A stretch of DNA of 43,194 bases. Source: Sphingobacterium sp. GTDB taxonomy: Bacteria > Bacteroidota > Bacteroidia > Sphingobacteriales > Sphingobacteriaceae. The DNA lies in the NCBI GenBank assembly GCA_031277685.1, contig JAITLV010000109.1, positions 1 to 43,194 of the forward strand, written 5' to 3'. The position numbers and the translations under genes are program-made. Position 1 is the first letter of the stretch. Every line of letters begins with the position of its first letter. Shown here piece after piece: positions 26,080 through 34,312 of the stretch. The notes beneath the pieces were generated by a model. It was not told the origin of the DNA and did not search any database. It saw only the letters and a program-made list of their open reading frames with translations.

Positions 26080-26167
26080 ATATTAAATAGTGCTTAGTAG
26101 TACTCGGCAGTCCCTTAGATTTATACTGGATTTAGTAAAACTCTTTGGACAACTAACACAAAAATAA

Positions 26168-26644
26168 ATGAACTACAAACCGTTTTGTCGCCCAGCACCG
26201 AGATTAATTTTGTTATTTATACTGACCTTGATTTTTATATGTTGTACTGATGAAAAGAGTAAAGAAAGGAATCAGCCAACCGTTATGAAAGAGATCGAAT
26301 TGAAGTCCGTTGAGGTCATCAGTACGGGAGGTGAGTTGGGCTTCTACGCTCATCTGTCAATAGATAAGGATTCTACCCATTACAAACAAACTGTTGCTGC
26401 TAATCCAGCGGATAATTCGGAATACCACAAGCAAACAGATCTTCAAGATTGGAAAAACCTTGCGACTAAAGTTGATTTAACAACGTTCAAAGCCGCAAAA
26501 GAAGGTAAAAGTGTTCAGCCTGTAGATGGTATTGATACCAAAGTCGTCATCGTAAGCAATACTGATACCATCTCGAAAATGAATGCCTATAATAATAGTG
26601 TCTGGAAAGATGTTGTTGAACAGCTGTATCATCGCCAGGAATAA
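26168..26644 (+). CDS. Small secreted protein, possible lipoprotein, unknown function
   Basis: A 158-residue protein with a basic start (NYKPFCRPAPR), a hydrophobic core (LILLFILTLIFI) and C25/C26 directly after it, followed by a charged mature part. That is a lipoprotein-like arrangement, though FICC is not a canonical lipobox. The remaining ~130 residues (YAHLSIDKDSTHYKQTV and VVIVSNTDTISKMNAYN) look like a small beta-rich domain. No family is recognised. It is isolated: no operon partner and no clear terminator. Confidence 0.72.
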   Translation: MNYKPFCRPAPRLILLFILTLIFICCTDEKSKERNQPTVMKEIELKSVEVISTGGELGFYAHLSIDKDSTHYKQTVAANPADNSEYHKQTDLQDWKNLATKVDLTTFKAAKEGKSVQPVDGIDTKVVIVSNTDTISKMNAYNNSVWKDVVEQLYHRQE

Positions 26645-26775
26645 TAGTCTTGGGATAGTTTTATGCAATGAAAAAGCAGTTATTTTTATATATTTAGTTA
26701 TATATTATCGCTTTAGGAGCGTACTGTCAGTGGTAAACAATTATAAAAATAAAAACATCATAAAAATAAGATATT

Positions 26776-26994
26776 ATGTCATTTGAAACCTATATTAAAA
26801 ATATTGAGGAAAAAACGGGAAATACACGTTCTGACTTTGAAAAACTTGCAGCCGAAAAAGGATTTACTGAAGGTGGCAAATTGAAAAATGGGGTAAAAGC
26901 AACAGAAATCATAAACTGGCTCAAAGAAGATTTTCAATTGGGACATGGCCATGCAACGGCGATGTATGCATTTATCAATGGTAAACGTGAATAA
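26776..26994 (+). CDS. DUF4287 domain-containing protein
   Basis: This 72-residue cytoplasmic protein is a complete DUF4287 domain. It starts MSFETYIKNIEEKTGNTRSD and ends with the conserved LGHGHATAMYAFINGK. Homologues, from memory, are small proteins or domains found alone or fused to a second small domain in many bacteria. The function is unknown; the helical layout suggests a small nucleic-acid or protein-binding unit, which is only inference. It has no obvious promoter match in the 131-base spacer before it. Confidence 0.88.
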   Translation: MSFETYIKNIEEKTGNTRSDFEKLAAEKGFTEGGKLKNGVKATEIINWLKEDFQLGHGHATAMYAFINGKRE

Positions 26995-27011
26995 GGTTCC
27001 TATACATATCG

Positions 27012-27125
27012 TTAGGAGTGGTGTCTGAATTCAATCAGTTCTAGATCCTCTTGCAATGAATTTCCTTTTACGTTGTCTATATTACTGCCTCATTCTTTTA
27101 TTATATTAAGTATTTCTTGTTTCAT
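27012..27125 (-). pseudogene. Short gene remnant with one in-frame TGA
   Basis: On the minus strand the frame runs ATG at 27125-27123, eleven codons (MKQEILNIIKE), a TGA, then 25 sense codons (GSNIDNVKGNSLQEDLELIEF and four more) before a TAA at 27014-27012. The two parts are in the same frame and read as one helix-turn-strand segment broken by a nonsense mutation. Its shape recalls the N-terminus of small conserved proteins with an IKG-SL-DDL-I-F pattern. The rest of the gene is missing. The segment lies in an otherwise empty 250-base spacer. Confidence 0.4.
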
Positions 27126-27145
27126 TTGTATTAGTCTGAAGTTGC

Positions 27146-27153
27146 TACATTTG
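27146..27153 (+). promoter_or_regulatory. Promoter of the 81-residue orphan protein
   Basis: TACATTTG fits TAnnTTTG and has a TTTG (27125-27128) 17 bases upstream, the best two-part match in the window. It predicts a leader of about 85 bases before the ATG at 27245. Confidence 0.5.
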
Positions 27154-27244
27154 ACTGGACGTTAAGTTAATGTAATTATTTAAATTAGGAGGTTAATTCG
27201 ATTGATTAATGATATTTTATTAAGCTATTAAAAAAGTTAAATTG

Positions 27245-27490
27245 ATGCAAACGTCGGAAAACAAAGAATATGAGCAGTTTTTTGCGGAAGCAATAGAGAT
27301 TAACCCAAGTGTTTTTCCTTATTACGATAATGATAAAACAAATTCAATTGACACTTTGAATGTCAATGATCCATTAGATGAGAACGTGACCTTTTGTAGT
27401 ACTATTGGTCTGTCTGATTTTCCCAATAAAATTGAAATGAAAGATGATTCACTGTTAAATATTCCAGTTGAATTGCTTATGGCCGGATAA
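27245..27490 (+). CDS. Small acidic hypothetical protein
   Basis: An 81-residue acidic protein (start ATG 27245; an in-frame TTG precedes it). There is no signal peptide or membrane segment, and no recognised family; the C-terminus NIPVELLMAG is hydrophobic. A good TTTG-N17-TACATTTG promoter upstream supports expression. The 176-base spacer after it has no clear terminator before the sigma factor gene. It could be a small regulator or the tail of something shorter-lived, but nothing in the sequence says which. Confidence 0.5.
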   Translation: MQTSENKEYEQFFAEAIEINPSVFPYYDNDKTNSIDTLNVNDPLDENVTFCSTIGLSDFPNKIEMKDDSLLNIPVELLMAG

Positions 27491-27666
27491 GAAAATGCAT
27501 GATGAGATTGGGAACATATTGTGTTATTCGACCTTTTCTATGGGAGGATAAGCTAGCTGACCTGAGATTTGGAAATAGGAAACTCAAGACTATTTCTATT
27601 TTTATTTTGAAAAATTTATATTTATCTTAAATTTATTGTTCGCGCCAATTATATGAAATACAAACA

Positions 27667-28260
27667 ATGATGTCTCCCATAGAAACCGCTGTACTAGAAA
27701 AATTGAAGAATGGGGATCTTGACTCATTTAATGAAATTTATTTTCAATATTCTCCTAAAATCTATATTAGATTGATCAAGCTTGTAAAGAATCCAATAGT
27801 TGTGGAGGAAATTCTGCAGGATGTATTTACCAAGATATGGCTTAACCGAGAAAAAATCGATCCAGTTAAAGGTTTCGTATCCTTTCTTAATCATATTTCG
27901 GACAATCTTGCTATGGATTTTTTTAGAAAGGTACAACGGGATAAAGCTCTTCAATTGGAAATATGGGCATCCGCTGTCGAACTTTATTATCACACTGAAG
28001 AGAAAGTGTTTGCTAAAGATACCCAACAGATGTTATCCAAGGCTATTGAATCATTGAGCCCCAAACGAAAAGAAATTTTGATGCTCAACAAATTTCAGGA
28101 AAAAAGTTATAAAGAAATAGCCGATCAACTGGGGATTTCAGTCTCCACCGTAAGTAACCAGTTGGTCAGCGCACTAAAAGATATCAAAGAATATATTCAA
28201 AAAAACTACCGTAATGAGTATATTATCAGTTTTTTGGCAACTTTTTTATTCAAACTTTAA
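27667..28260 (+). CDS. ECF sigma factor (FecI-type RNA polymerase sigma-70 family)
   Basis: This is a 197-residue extracytoplasmic-function sigma factor that probably activates the SusCD locus that follows. Region 2 runs from about residue 22 to 95 (FNEIYFQYSPKIYIRLIKLV, VEEILQDVFTKIWLNRE, SFLNHISDNLAMDFFRK). Region 4 runs from about 125 to 180 with the helix-turn-helix SYKEIADQLGISVSTVSNQL. Tandem ATGs at 27667 and 27670 are both possible starts. The FecR-type anti-sigma factor lies 88 bases downstream, the usual arrangement in Bacteroidota. Confidence 0.93.
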   Translation: MMSPIETAVLEKLKNGDLDSFNEIYFQYSPKIYIRLIKLVKNPIVVEEILQDVFTKIWLNREKIDPVKGFVSFLNHISDNLAMDFFRKVQRDKALQLEIWASAVELYYHTEEKVFAKDTQQMLSKAIESLSPKRKEILMLNKFQEKSYKEIADQLGISVSTVSNQLVSALKDIKEYIQKNYRNEYIISFLATFLFKL

Positions 28261-28348
28261 AAAATATAAAAAAGTAATAGTGTGATTCTTTCCGCCAAAC
28301 GTATAGAGGGGTAAATACAGCAATGTATTGAACTAATTATAAACAGTT

Positions 28349-29449
28349 TTGAGAGAACAATCTTTTAGATATCAATTGGTGGAGTATATCCACAATAGAT
28401 TGGAGGCAGAATACTATGAGGCTTTCTTTGACGAAATGGCCAAGATAGATCCTGTACTCCTTCAATCTTGGATAGCGGGAATACTTGACCAAGAAGACAT
28501 ACAAAACACTCGGAAAATTAATATACCTGATTTATCCAATGTACATCAGAAGGTACTTGCGAATATCTATTCCATGGATCCTCCAAAAACCAGACGTATA
28601 CTGAGATTGAATTATTGGGCTTGGGCTTCCTGCGCCGCATTATTGATTTGTGCCCTGTCAGTGCTATATATAATAAATCCTAATATACCGCCAAAGGTCG
28701 AGCGTATAGCGGACATTACTTGGTATGAGAATAATCACTCTTACGCCATCAACCTACAACTTCCGGATAGCACAGGGGTCATTCTCTATCCAAATTCGAA
28801 AGTCAGTTTTGTGTATGATAAGCTCGGGAATCGTGTTATACAACAGTTGCGAGGACGTGTGATTTATAAGGTGCACAAAAATCCAGCAGCACCTTTTCAG
28901 GTTGATTATAAAGGATATATTACTACTGCCTTAGGAACAGTTTTCAGTATTGATCCACAGACGGACGATAAGGTACGTATAAAATTAATGGAAGGAAAGA
29001 TTTCTGTCGGTCCAGCAGTGATACATGAACATGACCAGCAATTACTTTATCTGAACCCAAATGAAGAGGTCTTGATCAACTTGCTCTCACATCAGATGAC
29101 TAAATCTTCGGAGACTGAATTGACACGCACACACTTGTCTCGTGTAGACAAAAAGTTGAAGGAATTAATACCGAACTTAAATGCTGATGTGGAGTGGACC
29201 AATCAATCGGTGAACTTTACCCAAACTAAGAACGCCCAACTATTAGAGGTTATAGAGAGCCTTTACGATGTATCTATCATCTGTGATAATCCTGATTTGT
29301 TAACCAATTCATTTACAGGAAGTCTTAGTAGAAAGGAGTCATTGGAAAAATTCTTGGCTAATTTTTGTCAATTGAATGGCTGTTCATTCCGTATCGACAA
29401 TGGTATAGTTCATATTGACAATCCAGCAGGAAAGGAGGGATCTCAGTAG
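28349..29449 (+). CDS. FecR-type anti-sigma factor with DUF4974
   Basis: This 366-residue inner-membrane anti-sigma factor probably sequesters the sigma factor encoded just upstream and relays a signal from the outer membrane. The cytoplasmic N-terminus spans residues 1-85, followed by a transmembrane helix at about 88-109. A periplasmic FecR domain (about 118-215, with QLPDSTGVILYPNSKVSF and FQVDYKGYITTALGTVFSI) and a C-terminal DUF4974 domain (about 290-360) complete it. The start is TTG at 28349: the only in-frame Met near the N-terminus is M30, which would remove a third of the sigma-binding region. Confidence 0.92.
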   Translation: MREQSFRYQLVEYIHNRLEAEYYEAFFDEMAKIDPVLLQSWIAGILDQEDIQNTRKINIPDLSNVHQKVLANIYSMDPPKTRRILRLNYWAWASCAALLICALSVLYIINPNIPPKVERIADITWYENNHSYAINLQLPDSTGVILYPNSKVSFVYDKLGNRVIQQLRGRVIYKVHKNPAAPFQVDYKGYITTALGTVFSIDPQTDDKVRIKLMEGKISVGPAVIHEHDQQLLYLNPNEEVLINLLSHQMTKSSETELTRTHLSRVDKKLKELIPNLNADVEWTNQSVNFTQTKNAQLLEVIESLYDVSIICDNPDLLTNSFTGSLSRKESLEKFLANFCQLNGCSFRIDNGIVHIDNPAGKEGSQ

Positions 29450-29521
29450 GATAAGAACACCCTAAAGGAAAAAAGACAAACCAAATAACTTTATAATCTA
29501 AATAAACCAATATAAACAATT

Positions 29522-32500
29522 ATGAAGCATATTCTAATCAAATTTATGCTACTGGGATTGCTATTTCCATATTTTTCAATAGGATTTGCACAATCCAGTT
29601 TACGGGTAACTGGAAAGGTCGTGGATGCGGAGGGAAATGCACTACCTGGAGCAACCGTGGATCTTGTTCACGAAAGAACAAGTAAGAAACTCAATTTTGT
29701 TGCAGACAACGAAGGTTTGTTTGTTTTGAGCCCGCTTGTAGTCGGTGAAAATTACAGTATTTTCGCTCATCACCTGGGCTATTCGACGGACTCCGTCAAA
29801 CATTTTGTCGCAACTCCAACCAGTAAGAATACAGTTCTTATTCGGCTCAAATCCAATGCGGGGACAATAGATGAGGTAGTTGTCATTGGCTACGGATCGG
29901 CACAGAAAAAAGATTTGACAGGTGCTATTTCGACCATGTCGGGCAAGGATGTACAGACACGTAAGTCGACTCAATTGTCTCAGGCATTACAGGGATCTAT
30001 TCCTGGAGTGATGGTTACTCGATCCAATAATTCGCCAGGGAGTACTGCTCAAGTGCGTGTTCGGGGTATTACAACAATTACCGAAGGTGGGATGAACCCA
30101 CTTATTATATTGGATGGGGTGCCTATTGCCGATATGAATGCCGTAAATCCCAATGACGTGGAGAATATTACTGTCCTGAAGGACGCTGCCTCAGCTTCAA
30201 TTTATGGCGCCAGAGCAGCAGCCGGAGTTATTTTAATTACCTCAAAACGAGGTGAGGAGGGGAAAGTGGCCCTCGAATACAACGGTGAATATGGCTTTGA
30301 AAGGCCAACAAAATTACCTGACTATGTTGATGCGGTAAGATACCTACAATTAAGTAATGAACTGCGATGGAACGACAATAACAATAATGACAATGAATAT
30401 CCGATCTATGCCAAAGACTTGATTGAAAATTATCAACAAAATAACAAGCAAAATCCTGATCAATATCCAATGACAGATTGGAAAAAAATGATCCTGAAAA
30501 ATTCAGCAGCCCGTCAATCTCATCTTCTTTCAGTAACTGGTGCTGGAAAGGCCTTGCGGACACGGTTTTCGCTGGGATATGACAATGCGGAAGGTCTGTA
30601 TATTGATAGAAGCTATAAGCGTATTACTGCTCGCGTCAATAATGATATAAAAATTAACGATTATATATCAACCATAGTTGATGTAAACTTTAAACGTAGC
30701 CTAAACGATAACCCATCAATTGATCCCATGTATAGAATTGGCATTACAGCACCGATCTATGCTGCTCGATGGCAGGATGGTCGTGTCGCATCGGGCAAAG
30801 ATGGAGATAATATTTATGGGATGATCACTGAAGGTGGTTTCAAAAATTACCAATATAATCAGATCGCTGGTAAACTGGCCCTTGATATTAAACCGATCGA
30901 AGGACTAAAGTTAACAGGTGTTTTTTCACCATTGCTGAACTTTGATAAATCAAAATTGTTTACCAAGAAAATTCCATATACCGCATGGAACAATCCCAAT
31001 CAAAATATCGGCTTTATCAATGGCTATAATCAAACAAATTTGAATGAGACTCGTGTAGAAAGTTATGAATATACAGCCCAATTTTTGGCTAACTATCAAA
31101 AGAATTTTGGTAGCCATAATGTCAATGTCTTGGGGGGATATGAATCATATTACTACTTTAATGAGAACTTAGCTGCATCAAGGGATCAGTATCTCTTGAC
31201 CAATTACCCCTATTTGGATCTTGGCCCTTTGGAATTTAGGGATAATAAAGGTGGGGCTTATGAAAATGCATACCGTTCATACTTCGGGCGTTTAATGTAC
31301 AATTATGCCAAAAAGTATTTTGTGCAGGCAAATATTCGCTATGATGGTTCCTCTAGATTTGCTCCTAAACACCGTTGGGGTACTTTTCCTTCTTTCTCGG
31401 CAGGGTGGACATTAAGTGAAGAGGACTTTCTAAAGGGGACATCTTGGATTGATTTTTTAAAAGTAAGAGCGTCTTATGGTACGCTAGGCAATGAGCGTAT
31501 CGGGAATTATCCTTATCAAGCACTACTCAAATTTGAAAATAGTTCTTTGTTCTACAAGGGAAATGAGGTGGTTTCAGCGCAATCAGCAGCGCAATGGCAG
31601 TACGCAATTCGGAATATTTCTTGGGAGAAAACTGAGTCGTTCGATGTGGGACTGGATTACGTTGGATTGAATAGTCGATTAAACCTCACGTTTGATTACT
31701 ATAAAAAAATCACGAATGATATGCTGCTTGAATTGCAAATACCCCAGTATATTGGTTTTGATAACCCAAATCAGAACACTGGTAAAATGCATACAAAAGG
31801 ATGGGATTTTGTGGTTGGATGGAAAGACAAAATTGGTAACTTTTCCTATGGAATCAATGTCAATCTTTCTGATTTTAAATCGGTCATGGGTGATTTGGGC
31901 GGGACAGAATTTTTGGGTGATCAAATTAAGGTTCAAGGGAGTCAATTCAATGAATGGTATGGCTATGTTTCTGATGGTTTATATCAGACACAGGAAGAGG
32001 TCAGTAGTTCCGCTGTACTTAATGCAAATGTCAAAGCAGGAGATGTGCGTTATCGCGATATTTCGGGGCCAGATGGTGTGCCCGATGGTAAAATTTCACC
32101 AGAATATGATCGTATTTTTTTGGGTGGATCTCTTCCTCGTTATATGTATGGTGGTACCATCAACCTTGGTTTTAAGGACCTGAGCTTTTCTTTTGTTTTT
32201 CAAGGTGTGGGAAAACAAAATGCGCGTCTCACCACGGATATGGTGCAACCCTACCAGCAAAACTGGGGTAACTTTCCACTTTTTCTTGATGGGGAGACAT
32301 GGTCCAGGTACAATTCCGTTGCACAAAATAATACGGCACGTTATCCTCGTTATTCCAATACGTCGGCAAATAATAATTATGCAATGTCCGATTTTTGGCT
32401 GTTTAATGGACGGTATTTTCGTTTAAAAACAATTGGAGTCAACTATAATGTACCAACAGGATTTTTGACAAGATATAAAATTAAGGGGCTCGGTATTTCT

Positions 32501-32620
32501 GGAACAATAAGCGATCTATTCACTGCAAATAAATACCCGAAAGGGTGGGATCCGGAAATGGCAAGTTTTGCCTATCCAATCACAACTTCGTTTTTATTGG
32601 GCTTATCATTAAAATTTTAA
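29522..32620 (+). CDS. SusC/RagA family TonB-linked outer-membrane transporter
   Basis: This 1032-residue TonB-dependent outer-membrane channel imports a large ligand with the SusD-like partner encoded next. A signal peptide at about 1-24 ends IGFAQSS. A carboxypeptidase-regulatory-like domain follows (about 27-112, VTGKVVDAEGNALPGATVDL). The plug (about 115-235) contains EVVVIGYGSAQKKDLTGAIS, RVRGITTI, NPLIILDGVPI, ITVLKDAASASIYGARAAAG and VILITSKRG. The barrel ends in the terminal aromatic LGLSLKF. No STN domain precedes the regulatory domain, which is odd next to a FecI/FecR pair. The ligand is not evident; the gene stops 9 bases before susD. Confidence 0.95.
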   Translation: MKHILIKFMLLGLLFPYFSIGFAQSSLRVTGKVVDAEGNALPGATVDLVHERTSKKLNFVADNEGLFVLSPLVVGENYSIFAHHLGYSTDSVKHFVATPTSKNTVLIRLKSNAGTIDEVVVIGYGSAQKKDLTGAISTMSGKDVQTRKSTQLSQALQGSIPGVMVTRSNNSPGSTAQVRVRGITTITEGGMNPLIILDGVPIADMNAVNPNDVENITVLKDAASASIYGARAAAGVILITSKRGEEGKVALEYNGEYGFERPTKLPDYVDAVRYLQLSNELRWNDNNNNDNEYPIYAKDLIENYQQNNKQNPDQYPMTDWKKMILKNSAARQSHLLSVTGAGKALRTRFSLGYDNAEGLYIDRSYKRITARVNNDIKINDYISTIVDVNFKRSLNDNPSIDPMYRIGITAPIYAARWQDGRVASGKDGDNIYGMITEGGFKNYQYNQIAGKLALDIKPIEGLKLTGVFSPLLNFDKSKLFTKKIPYTAWNNPNQNIGFINGYNQTNLNETRVESYEYTAQFLANYQKNFGSHNVNVLGGYESYYYFNENLAASRDQYLLTNYPYLDLGPLEFRDNKGGAYENAYRSYFGRLMYNYAKKYFVQANIRYDGSSRFAPKHRWGTFPSFSAGWTLSEEDFLKGTSWIDFLKVRASYGTLGNERIGNYPYQALLKFENSSLFYKGNEVVSAQSAAQWQYAIRNISWEKTESFDVGLDYVGLNSRLNLTFDYYKKITNDMLLELQIPQYIGFDNPNQNTGKMHTKGWDFVVGWKDKIGNFSYGINVNLSDFKSVMGDLGGTEFLGDQIKVQGSQFNEWYGYVSDGLYQTQEEVSSSAVLNANVKAGDVRYRDISGPDGVPDGKISPEYDRIFLGGSLPRYMYGGTINLGFKDLSFSFVFQGVGKQNARLTTDMVQPYQQNWGNFPLFLDGETWSRYNSVAQNNTARYPRYSNTSANNNYAMSDFWLFNGRYFRLKTIGVNYNVPTGFLTRYKIKGLGISGTISDLFTANKYPKGWDPEMASFAYPITTSFLLGLSLKF

Positions 32621-32629
32621 CTCGTCGTT

Positions 32630-34312
32630 ATGAAAAATTTATTTCTCTTGATTTGTGGCTTCATTCTTTTGCAGAGCTGCCACTCACTTGACCTTAACCC
32701 GCTTTCTGATGGATCCAGTGAAACATGGAATAGTACTCCTGAGGAACTTGAAATGTCATTGAATGGATTGTATAAGCAGGTTTTTTGGAAAAAAGATTTG
32801 GATGATTGGTCGGATGATTGGATTTATCGTGATGGCTTGACCGAAGTTACGAATGCGACTCTTAATGGACAGTCGGCATTTATCAAGACCTGGTGGCTGG
32901 ATACCTATAAGGCAATTGCCAGAGCCAATACGATTATAAAAGGAGCAGATAGGGCAAAAGACAAACTTTCGGTGGAACAACTCAATATGTTTATTGCAGA
33001 AGCGAGATTTGTACGAGCCTGTATGTACGCCAGCTTGTTGAGTCATTTTGGACATATTATCTACACGGATGATATTCTGGATATCGAGCAGGCGAAAAAT
33101 TTAAAACAAGTCGAACCTGAATTTGTATTGCAAAAAATCTACGAAGACTTTGATTTTGCGATAGCCAACCTGAAGACAAAATATGCAACGACCGAATTAC
33201 ATCGTGTGACGAAAGGGGCAGCAATGGCAATGAAAGCTCGTATCGCATTGTATAGGGGCGATTTTGCTACAGCGCGCAATGCAGCTAAGGATTGTATAGA
33301 CCTGAAGCAATATAATTTACATACTGATTTTGCTAGTTTATTTTTGTCTTCAACCAAAAATTCACCTGAAAGTATCTTTTTGTTACCAAGATCGATAGCA
33401 CTAAACGTTGTATTGGATGACCGTCAAAATTATATTACCCGGAATGCGGGGGGATGGGCCGCAAAAGACCCTTCTTGGGATTTGTTGTTTTCATTTACCT
33501 GTACTGATGGTTTGACCGTGGATAAATCACCTTCCTTCAATCCTAGTAATCCTTTTTTATATCGGGATCCACGTTGTAAGGCTACGATTGCCGCATTTGA
33601 CGAACCCTTATTGGACTATATTTATACACCACATCCCGAGGCTTTGAATGTCTTAAAGATTTCAACAGGTAAACAAGTACAAAATAATGATAATAGGGTC
33701 AATGCGCAATATGCTTCGTTCAATGGGTTGGTCTGGAAAAAAGGGGTTGATAATGAATGGTTATTAAATAGCTGGCGGACAGAACCCGACAATATTATTA
33801 TCCGATATGCAGATGTACTGTTGATCTATGCCGAGGCTAAAATTGAATTAAATGAAATTGACCAAACCGTTGTTGATGCGATCAATCAGGTACGGGCAAG
33901 AGCCTACGGGGTGGCACCTACTTCATTGGACTTTCCCGCAGTGAAACTTGAGGGGCAGCATGCGCTAAGGCAGGTTCTTCGGAATGAGAGACGGATGGAG
34001 TTCGCATTGGAAGGCCTTCGTTATATGGATCTCATTCGTTGGAAATTGGCCGAAAAAGCTTTGAATAAACCAAATTATGGTTTATTGGATCCTGCTGACC
34101 TACTCGCTAAGGTTGTGAAAACGGGAAAATGGTTCTTGCCCACTGCCCCGATCATAGATGCAGATGGTTTGCCAGATTTTAGTCTTTTTGACCAACAGGG
34201 GCTAATCAAAACGATCGCAATTCGAAAGTTTGATGCCTCCAAACAATACCTGTGGCCTATTCCATCTACGGAGGTCCTGACAAGTGGTTTAAAACAAAAT
34301 CCCAATTATTGA
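32630..34312 (+). CDS. SusD/RagB family outer-membrane lipoprotein
   Basis: This 560-residue surface lipoprotein caps the SusC channel and binds the ligand. The lipobox LLQSC puts the lipidated cysteine at residue 17. The SusD TPR core follows (RANTIIKGADRAKDKLSVEQL, FIAEARFVRACMYASLLSHFG, KGAAMAMKARIALYRGDF), with LRNERRMEFALEGLRYMDLIRW as the SusD C-terminal signature and the end WPIPSTEVLTSGLKQNPNY. The TGA stop shares one base with the ATG of the next gene, so that unknown protein is translated in a coupled way. Ligand specificity cannot be read from sequence. Confidence 0.95.
   Translation: MKNLFLLICGFILLQSCHSLDLNPLSDGSSETWNSTPEELEMSLNGLYKQVFWKKDLDDWSDDWIYRDGLTEVTNATLNGQSAFIKTWWLDTYKAIARANTIIKGADRAKDKLSVEQLNMFIAEARFVRACMYASLLSHFGHIIYTDDILDIEQAKNLKQVEPEFVLQKIYEDFDFAIANLKTKYATTELHRVTKGAAMAMKARIALYRGDFATARNAAKDCIDLKQYNLHTDFASLFLSSTKNSPESIFLLPRSIALNVVLDDRQNYITRNAGGWAAKDPSWDLLFSFTCTDGLTVDKSPSFNPSNPFLYRDPRCKATIAAFDEPLLDYIYTPHPEALNVLKISTGKQVQNNDNRVNAQYASFNGLVWKKGVDNEWLLNSWRTEPDNIIIRYADVLLIYAEAKIELNEIDQTVVDAINQVRARAYGVAPTSLDFPAVKLEGQHALRQVLRNERRMEFALEGLRYMDLIRWKLAEKALNKPNYGLLDPADLLAKVVKTGKWFLPTAPIIDADGLPDFSLFDQQGLIKTIAIRKFDASKQYLWPIPSTEVLTSGLKQNPNY

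Noticed and set aside
26583..26786. 67-codon plus-strand open frame between the small secreted protein and the DUF4287 gene
   Set aside because: It overlaps both genes in another frame and its translation is a mix of hydrophobic and Asn/Lys stretches with no protein-like pattern.
31692..32183. 163-codon plus-strand open frame inside susC
   Set aside because: Shifted frame of the SusC barrel; Trp/Met-rich translation typical of a shadow frame.
34252..34311. Upstream in-frame start for the 825-residue protein
   Set aside because: It would lie inside susD and would bury the obvious signal peptide; ATG 34312 has a one-base coupling to the susD stop.
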